In this document: positions 58,517 through 64,000 of the stretch, one piece after another
Numbering within the stretch: position 1 is the stretch's first letter
How the letters are laid out: the number at the start of each line of letters is the position of its first letter
Made by a program: the position numbers and the translations under genes
The notes under the pieces: generated by a model
Databases searched by the model: none
Seen by the model: only the letters and a program-made list of their open reading frames with translations
Told to the model about the DNA's origin: nothing
Assembly (NCBI RefSeq): GCF_000755145.1
Contig: NZ_CP009228.1
Span: 124,001 to 188,000, forward strand
Reading direction: 5' to 3'
DNA from: Treponema putidum
Lineage (GTDB): Bacteria; Spirochaetota; Spirochaetia; Treponematales; Treponemataceae
Length of the DNA: 64,000 nucleotides

Positions 58517-60877
58517 TTAAGAACCCAGTACTGTTCTTACATCGGTAATCTCATATCCCATCTCAGTTAAAACATCAATTAAAAGCTGCAAACTATAGTA
58601 AAGATAATCGCCTCTACTTGAAAGAGCTTTACCTATGCGTATGGGAATTATGGAGCCAGGCTGAACCGAATCAGCTATATCCTCAATCAGCTCCGCAGAA
58701 GACTTATAAAGGGACGGTACGGTCAATTTTTCATCGGCACTAAGCCAATCGGCCACACGCACATCCGGTGAAATAAAAACATAGCCTGCACTTTTTCCTG
58801 CATTTACAATGAGAGAAGAAGAAATATAATGAGGGGTATGCCAAATAAGAGAAAGCTCGGAACCTGTGAGAGAATAAAAATTATCTTCATTTCGGGCAAG
58901 TCCCTGCTTTATAAAATTATCATCTATTCTATAACCCGTATCGTTTAAATTCCATGTGGTAAAAAAGAGCGAACCGCACTGGTGTCCGCTTTTTACAATC
59001 TCTTTTACGGCATTGGGGTTTTGCCTCATGGCTTCTCCGTTTATAAAAAAAGTTGAATTTATATTATTCTTTTTTAAGGTATAAAGAATACTCGCAATTC
59101 CGTCCATATCGTCCATGGCATCAAATACCAAGGCAACACGTTTTTTTCCGTTCCGGCTTCCATGCGAAAAAACGGAAGAAGAATTGAGACTCTCAAACGA
59201 AGATTTTTTTTGAGCCGTATCCCGATCCCGTAAAAAGCCTCCGTCTTCCAACAATGGGCGCGTTATAAAATCTTTAAGGCGGCGGATATAAATCATATTT
59301 GAAAAATAGCCCGAATTTGAATCTATATAAATTCTATCTGAAAGATTTGTGTTTTTCTTTTGCATAATTTTTTTTGGAGAAAGTGTCCATGTTAAATTTG
59401 AAATGTATTGCAAAATTTCTACACTATCGGAGGCCGAAAGCTCACTATCGGGCTCATCATTAGGGCTGCTTTTTAAACTTATTAAAATTTCCTTGCCTGA
59501 ATCCGACCAGCTATAATCCTGCATAGCCGAAACGGAAATTTTTTTCTTACTTATGTCCGAAAAGCTATCCTTAAAACTATACTCGTAAATATAATTTTCA
59601 CCGCCTAAAAAAACGGTAAAGTTATTTTTCCAAACAGCCGAAAAGATTTTTTCATCGGAAAAAACATTTATCTTTTTCCATGAAGAGCCTCCGTTTTCTT
59701 CCGTATGTGAAGTATCATAAAAAACTATGCCCTCATCTTCCTTAAAAGCGGCAACTTCAAAATTAGGAGAGGCTGCTAAAAACGAGCTTTTTTCTAAAAT
59801 GGGAATCCTTTCAAAACTTGAAGAAGAAGGAGGAATTTGCCATGCCCTTAAAATTTTTGCTCCGCCTTCAAGGCCTTCGGCAAAAACAATCGGAGAATTA
59901 TCTTTCCAATGAACATAGACTTCAGCAGTATTCCCCGGAAGCAATAAATAAGGAATAGAGTCTGAGGAGTAAACATTTATATAATCGTCCCCATCCAGTT
60001 TAATATGGTAAACATTTCTTTTGTCTTTAACAAAAACGGCGGTCTTACCGTCAGGTGCTATAAAAATGGAATCAAAGGTCTGAGAAAAATCCGAAGGTAT
60101 TTTTGCCGCAAGTTTTCCTGTCGAAAATAATGGAGCGTAAAAAGCCTTTGTAAAAAGCTCTATAGAGGAAGCCTTATAAAGGGCATTCCCCGATAAAAAA
60201 ACAAATTCCGAGGAAGAAATCCATTTTAAATTTTTTATTTTGCCTTGAGAAAGTTTTCTAAAATTCTTATCGGGAAAAGAAGCTGCAGAAAACCATTCAG
60301 GCCGTGCAAAATAGATTATCGAATCGTCTTCATACAAAATAATTTTTGAATCAGGCGACCAGGATACGGGAAGATCATTTCGGACGGTTTTGTTACTCAA
60401 TATATATCTTCGGCCCGTATGGGTGTCAACCAGTACGAGCCGACCGAAAACAAGGGATTCAGGCTCTACCAATGTAAGCCATCTTCCGTCAGGGCTTGAT
60501 TTTATATTGTTAAAAGCTCCTATCTTTGACGAATTGGATGCTGAAAGAGGTTCAAAATCCGAATTAAAATCAACAGCCCCGGAATTAAGATCAAGCCTTA
60601 TAATACCGAAGCGGTTTGAAACTTGTAAAAATTTATTGTTCCCTAAAAGCTGCAACTTTTCGGGAAAAAATGTAAGCTGTTCTATTTTATTTTTTTCATG
60701 TGAATACTTAAAAAGAGTTTTATATGAATAGTCGTCACAAGCATTCGTTTTGATCTCGAATAAAATATCTCCTTCATTATTTATATCGGCAGATTCAAAA
60801 GAAAGCTCGGGATGAAGACTTAATAAGCTAAAAAAAACAAAGCAAACCGATAAGATAAATTTTGATTTTTCTTTCAT
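58517..60877 (-). CDS. Exported beta-propeller protein with degenerate NodB (polysaccharide deacetylase-like) domain
   Basis: 786 aa. Signal peptide (KFILSVCFVFFSLLSL), then about 540 residues of propeller-like strands (repeats such as SPDGRWLTLVEPES, WSPDSKIILYEDDS and APDGKTAVFV), typical of TolB/WD40-like folds. The last about 210 residues look like the NodB homology domain: RVALVFDAMDD for the usual TFDDG, NSTFFINGE, and SGHQCGSLFFTTW where metal-binding His residues normally occur (G-N-H-T-x-x-H). With those lost, catalysis is doubtful. ATG at 60877 fits a GACGGAG site. In series after the two small genes at 60889-61695. Confidence 0.8.
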   Translation of the reverse strand: MKEKSKFILSVCFVFFSLLSLHPELSFESADINNEGDILFEIKTNACDDYSYKTLFKYSHEKNKIEQLTFFPEKLQLLGNNKFLQVSNRFGIIRLDLNSGAVDFNSDFEPLSASNSSKIGAFNNIKSSPDGRWLTLVEPESLVFGRLVLVDTHTGRRYILSNKTVRNDLPVSWSPDSKIILYEDDSIIYFARPEWFSAASFPDKNFRKLSQGKIKNLKWISSSEFVFLSGNALYKASSIELFTKAFYAPLFSTGKLAAKIPSDFSQTFDSIFIAPDGKTAVFVKDKRNVYHIKLDGDDYINVYSSDSIPYLLLPGNTAEVYVHWKDNSPIVFAEGLEGGAKILRAWQIPPSSSSFERIPILEKSSFLAASPNFEVAAFKEDEGIVFYDTSHTEENGGSSWKKINVFSDEKIFSAVWKNNFTVFLGGENYIYEYSFKDSFSDISKKKISVSAMQDYSWSDSGKEILISLKSSPNDEPDSELSASDSVEILQYISNLTWTLSPKKIMQKKNTNLSDRIYIDSNSGYFSNMIYIRRLKDFITRPLLEDGGFLRDRDTAQKKSSFESLNSSSVFSHGSRNGKKRVALVFDAMDDMDGIASILYTLKKNNINSTFFINGEAMRQNPNAVKEIVKSGHQCGSLFFTTWNLNDTGYRIDDNFIKQGLARNEDNFYSLTGSELSLIWHTPHYISSSLIVNAGKSAGYVFISPDVRVADWLSADEKLTVPSLYKSSAELIEDIADSVQPGSIIPIRIGKALSSRGDYLYYSLQLLIDVLTEMGYEITDVRTVLGS

Positions 60878-60888
60878 AAAAAACTCCG

Positions 60889-61071
60889 TCAATTTTCCGT
60901 CAATATATTTGAATGGGTGTTAATAATATAAGTCAACTCTTCTTCAAGTTTTTCCAAGGATTCCTCCATTTCGGTTATCTTCCTTATTGCAATTTTTTTT
61001 TGAATTTCACCTATTTTGCCGAAAACTTCGTCTATTTCTTTGCGGTCTTCACCGGCCATTGCTTTGTTCAT
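60889..61071 (-). CDS. Small coiled-coil protein, unknown
   Basis: 60 aa. Almost entirely helical and charged: EIDEVFGKIGEIQKKI, then EEELTYIINTHSNI. No signal. ATG at 61071 is chosen because AAAAGGAGTG lies just before it; a start three codons upstream is less likely. It lies between the 61087 and 60877 genes on the same strand, probably one transcription unit. No family recognised. Confidence 0.65.
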   Translation of the reverse strand: MNKAMAGEDRKEIDEVFGKIGEIQKKIAIRKITEMEESLEKLEEELTYIINTHSNILTEN

Positions 61072-61086
61072 TTTAATCACTCCTTT

Positions 61087-61695
61087 TTAAGAAATCAGAG
61101 CAGTTATATTCTTTCGGAATTCACCGGACGTAATTTCCCCATTGATAAAACTTTTTATCTCCTGTTTTATCCTCATAGGAAAACGGCTCCAATATTTTTC
61201 AGTCCAATTCCCCATAGTAGTTTTTAACTCATCGTTTTCTTTTGCACTCATTTCGCCTATACTGTAAGAAACAAATTGCAAAATCATTCCGTATAATACA
61301 TCGGCAGGAATGCCGTCAACTTTTCCGTTTTTTGCAAGACTTTTTATAGTTCCGTCATAGGAACCTTGTTCGGGAATCCAAGAGTCGATAAGAGCCTTCA
61401 TCTGATCCTCAGAAAGTTCCGGAGCTTCCTTTAAAAGCATATCGGCCGCAAAATCACGGAAAGTGTGACGTACGCCTTCAAGACTTGACTGAATCGACTT
61501 GTTGATGGATTCGGACATTTGCTTTGCCATATTTTCCGGATTTATAGCTGCAAGGGGACTTGAAGCTGAAGCCTCATTTCTTTTCCGTTCCAAGGCAGCT
61601 GCAATCACCTCTATTTCCCTTTCCCCGGCCCTATTTAGGATATAATCAACGGCATCAAAAAGCTCCCACTCCTTATTTTGCATATCATTAGCCAT
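61087..61695 (-). CDS. Hypothetical helical protein, first gene of a three-gene unit
   Basis: 202 aa, soluble, helical; no recognised domain. Features: MQNKEWELFDAVDYILNRAG at the start, a central region with repeated Ala/Ser/Glu (RKRNEASASSPLAA), and a C-terminal half with several Phe/Tyr (FVSYSIGEM; RIKQEIKSFINGE). The ATG is 7 bases after a TATAAT with no Shine-Dalgarno site. Followed by the small coiled-coil gene and the propeller/NodB-like gene on the same strand. Confidence 0.65.
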   Translation of the reverse strand: MANDMQNKEWELFDAVDYILNRAGEREIEVIAAALERKRNEASASSPLAAINPENMAKQMSESINKSIQSSLEGVRHTFRDFAADMLLKEAPELSEDQMKALIDSWIPEQGSYDGTIKSLAKNGKVDGIPADVLYGMILQFVSYSIGEMSAKENDELKTTMGNWTEKYWSRFPMRIKQEIKSFINGEITSGEFRKNITALIS

Positions 61696-61702
61696 GTCTT
61701 TT

Positions 61703-61731
61703 ATTATACATCTTTTTTAAGGCTTTGAAAA
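61703..61731 (-). promoter_or_regulatory. Predicted leaderless promoter of the 61695 gene
   Basis: Minus strand TTTTCA (61731-61726), 17 bases, TATAAT (61708-61703), 7 bases to the ATG at 61695. The -35 is a weak match. Confidence 0.45.
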
Positions 61732-61906
61732 GAGATGATTTTCCATATAAATCAACACCCCCGATGCAAGCATTACCGAGAAATGGCGGATATTAACCGC
61801 ACGAATACAATTCCATCCTCTTGCCTTTTTACTGATAATTTATTACTTTTTAAAACATATTGATTTAATATTACATTTTTAAATACCCCTTTGCGGTTTA
61901 TTTTGA

Positions 61907-61975
61907 TATAATATGCACTTTCTCATTTCATTACGAAAGTGCGTAAAAAAACAATGCTCGGGATTTGAAAATCCC
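61907..61975 (+). promoter_or_regulatory. htpG promoter -10 and structured leader
   Basis: TATAAT (61907-61912) with no good -35. It is followed by a hairpin GCACTTTC/GAAAGTGC (61915-61942) and a second one GGGATTT/AAATCCC (61960-61975) with a two-base loop, then GGAGG before the ATG at 62003. The 307-base interval 61696-62002 otherwise holds only AT-rich sequence. Two stems in the leader of a heat-shock gene suggest post-transcriptional control; this is inference. Confidence 0.5.
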
Positions 61976-62002
61976 TCAAGCTTATTTTTTTTGGAGGTTG
62001 AT

Positions 62003-63925
62003 ATGGCACAGTACAAGTTTGAAACTGAAGTGAACCAGCTTTTGTCGCTCATTATTCATTCGCTTTATTCAAACAAGGAAATCTTTTTAAGGGAGCTTGT
62101 CTCAAATGCTTCGGATGCATTAGACAAGTTAAAGTATTTGACCCTTTCCGATGAGGCTTATAAGCAGATTAAATTCGAGCCCAGAATCGATATCTGTTTT
62201 GACGACACAGCCAATACGCTTACCATACGGGATACCGGCTTGGGTATGAACGAGGAAGATCTAAAAAATAATTTGGGAACGATAGCAAGATCCGGAACAA
62301 AGGCTTTTTTAGATCAGCTTGCAGCGGCCGATAAAAAAGATTCCAATCTTATAGGGCAATTCGGTGTAGGCTTTTATTCGGCCTTTATGGCAGCATCTAC
62401 CATCGACGTTATTTCCAAAAAAGCAGGTGAAAGCAATGTTTGGAAATGGACTTCGGACGGAAAGGGTTCCTACGATCTGGAAAAGGTTGACGATACGGCC
62501 TTCCCCATAATAGATGATGTGCCCGAAGGAGCAAACGGAACCTGCGTTATCCTTCACCTAAACAATGAAGATTCGGAATATGCTACTCGATGGCGTATCG
62601 AAGAAATAATTAAAACCTATTCCGACCACATCGCATTCCCAATCTATCTTCATTTTACCGAAAAGCAATATGACGATAAGGGCAAAGTAAAATCGGAAAC
62701 CTTTAAAACCGAACAGATAAACGATGCCGGAGCTCTTTGGCAAAGACCAAAATCGGAATTAAAAGAAGAAGATTATTTTAACTTTTATAAATCCCTTTCA
62801 CACGATTCCCAAGACCCTCTCCTTTATGTACACACAAAGGCGGAAGGAACTCAAGAATACACAACCCTCTTTTATGTTCCGTCGAAAGCACCCTTCGATA
62901 TGTTCCATGCGGATTATAAACCGGGCGTTAAGCTATTCGTAAAGAGGGTCTTTATTACGGATGATGAAAAAGAACTTTTGCCCACGTACCTCCGTTTTGT
63001 AAGAGGTGTTATAGACAGTGAAGATTTACCCCTAAACGTAAGCCGCGAAATTTTACAGCAAAATAGAATTCTTTCAAGCATAAAAAATGCTTCGGTAAAA
63101 AGACTTTTAGGAGAGTTTAAAAAGCTCGCCGAAAACGACAAAGAAAAATACAATAAATTCGTAAGCGAATTTAACCGCCCTTTAAAGGAAGGCTTGTACA
63201 GCGACTATGAACATAGAGAAGAACTAGCCGACTTGGTACGCTTTAAAACGACTTCACCTGAAGTAAAAGAGGACGAGTGGACGAGCTTTGCTGATTATGT
63301 TTCAAGAATGAAAAGCGATCAAAAAGCTATCTACTACATCACAGGTGAAGACGAAAAGACCTTGCGCCAATCTCCTCATCTTGAAGTCTACAAGCAAAAA
63401 GGATTTGAAGTTTTAATTATGCCCGATGAGATTGACGATATAGTTATCCCTTCATTGGGAAAATACAAGGAATGGGAATTAAAAGCGGCAAACAGAGCCG
63501 GTTCCGATAAGGAGCTTAATACCGAAGAAGAAACTAAGGAAGCTGAAAAAAAAGAAAAGGACTTTAAGCCCGTACTCGAAAAGATTAAAGAGGTTCTCGG
63601 CGATAAAGTAAAAGAGGTACGCTTTTCAAAACGGCTTTCCGATTCTCCTTCATGTATAGTAGTGGACGAAACCGATCCCAGTTTGCAGATGGAAAGGATG
63701 ATGAAGGCAATGGGGCAGTTTAATACGAGTTCCGTAAAACCGATTTTGGAAGTAAATGCCGACCATCCCTTAGTTCAAAAATTAAAGGATTCGGAAGATA
63801 AAGAATTTGTAGAAGATATGTCTAACCTCCTTTTAGAACAAGCGCTTTTGGTCGAAAGCGGAGAGCTAAAGGCTCCAGTGGATTTTGTAAAGAGGCTTAA
63901 TAGGCTGATGACAAATTTAAAATAG
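62003..63925 (+). CDS. htpG: Chaperone protein HtpG (Hsp90)
   Basis: 640 aa. Cytoplasmic ATP-dependent chaperone. N-terminal GHKL ATPase: LRELVSNASDALDKLKY, DTGLGMNEEDL, GTIARSGTKAFLDQL and GQFGVGFYSAFM. Middle domain with FVRGVIDSEDLPLNVSREILQQN and the EYKQ/K region; C-terminal dimerisation domain ending at a Lys-rich tail. ATG at 62003 after TTGGAGGTTGAT; the 30-codon upstream extension is rejected because it would include the leader hairpins. Downstream lies the second copy of the H1 hairpin element. Confidence 0.98.
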   Translation: MAQYKFETEVNQLLSLIIHSLYSNKEIFLRELVSNASDALDKLKYLTLSDEAYKQIKFEPRIDICFDDTANTLTIRDTGLGMNEEDLKNNLGTIARSGTKAFLDQLAAADKKDSNLIGQFGVGFYSAFMAASTIDVISKKAGESNVWKWTSDGKGSYDLEKVDDTAFPIIDDVPEGANGTCVILHLNNEDSEYATRWRIEEIIKTYSDHIAFPIYLHFTEKQYDDKGKVKSETFKTEQINDAGALWQRPKSELKEEDYFNFYKSLSHDSQDPLLYVHTKAEGTQEYTTLFYVPSKAPFDMFHADYKPGVKLFVKRVFITDDEKELLPTYLRFVRGVIDSEDLPLNVSREILQQNRILSSIKNASVKRLLGEFKKLAENDKEKYNKFVSEFNRPLKEGLYSDYEHREELADLVRFKTTSPEVKEDEWTSFADYVSRMKSDQKAIYYITGEDEKTLRQSPHLEVYKQKGFEVLIMPDEIDDIVIPSLGKYKEWELKAANRAGSDKELNTEEETKEAEKKEKDFKPVLEKIKEVLGDKVKEVRFSKRLSDSPSCIVVDETDPSLQMERMMKAMGQFNTSSVKPILEVNADHPLVQKLKDSEDKEFVEDMSNLLLEQALLVESGELKAPVDFVKRLNRLMTNLK

Positions 63926-63941
63926 ATTTTATTGACGGAAT

Positions 63942-64000
63942 GATAAACAGTTCGGCATGGATTCTGTCGGGCTGTTTATCTTCGTATTTGGGAGAAGATA
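63942..64000 (+). promoter_or_regulatory. Second copy of the two-stem hairpin element, followed by a competing stem
   Basis: GATAAACAG (63942-63950)/CTGTTTATC (63972-63980) with a 21-base interior that contains CGGCA/TGTCG (63953-63969). A second stem TATCTTC/GAAGATA (63977-64000) shares bases with the right arm of the first, so the two are mutually exclusive. An ATG at 63941 opens a frame through the window end, but coding is not convincing. Confidence 0.5.

Noticed and set aside
63942-63980. Hairpin considered as an integron attC site, since T. denticola carries an integron
   Set aside because: The arms read GATAAAC/GTTTATC and do not fit RYYYAAC/GTTRRRY; there is no cassette array or integrase nearby.

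Overview
The window reads as chromosomal DNA of an oral treponeme, closest to Treponema denticola. It is AT-rich, with a fused DctQM TRAP transporter preceded by a TPR lipoprotein (the TatT-TatP-TatQM arrangement known from T. pallidum Tp0956-Tp0958), treponeme-type lipoproteins, and an RpoB that carries Asn at the rifampicin-resistance position typical of spirochetes. No rRNA, CRISPR array, prophage or insertion sequence was seen.

Layout: 1-7 kb is a minus-strand block: tRNA nucleotidyltransferase (cut by the window start), a PD-(D/E)XK 'Rpn-like' protein, an unknown protein, Hsp20, the rpmF-acpP-rnc cluster and a glutamate-mutase pair glmS-glmL without glmE. 7-11.2 kb is the plus-strand TatT/TatP/TatQM operon. 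11.2-25.7 kb holds DNA-repair and envelope functions: xseA with a Lon-like protease, bacteriohemerythrin, tex, lptD and uvrA. uvrA is divergent from xseB-mutL. 28-34 kb is signalling: a chemoreceptor and a hybrid kinase/response-regulator pair, followed by a DJ-1 protein and a methyltransferase. 35-40 kb has a coiled-coil protein with parE, convergent tcdA, and mraY. 40-51.6 kb is the classical transcription/translation cluster on the minus strand: tRNA-Thr, rpmG, tRNA-Trp, secE, nusG, rplK, rplA, rplJ, rplL, rpoB, rpoC. 51.7-56.4 kb is a three-gene type I secretion operon (ABC with C39-like domain, HlyD-like, TolC-like). 56.5-64 kb holds a hairpin-rich intergenic stretch, a lipoprotein/LysM pair, a propeller/NodB-like exported protein, two small unknown genes and htpG.

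Two global patterns stand out. First, four conserved genes (rnc, glmL, lptD, parE) are each broken by a single-base change in a homopolymer and restored to family-typical length by correcting that run. This points to homopolymer sequencing or assembly error, though biological slippage is possible. Second, at least ten genes have a recognisable -35/-10 promoter (spacer 17-18) whose -10 box ends only 6-9 bases before the ATG and have no clear Shine-Dalgarno sequence, so their mRNAs are predicted to be leaderless or nearly so. Genes inside operons mostly have clear Shine-Dalgarno sites.

The most novel-looking item is a two-stem hairpin element present twice (56535-56571 and 63942-63980). Its outer stem is conserved, its inter-arm length is identical (21 bases), and its inner stem differs in sequence but still pairs. 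One copy opens a run of four hairpins upstream of the lipoprotein/LysM genes; the other lies just after htpG. A second family of intergenic inverted repeats (30181, 39872, 27981, degenerate at 2064), a 15-base tandem expansion inside tcdA, a C39 domain lacking its histidine and a NodB-like domain lacking its canonical metal-binding histidines are further leads.
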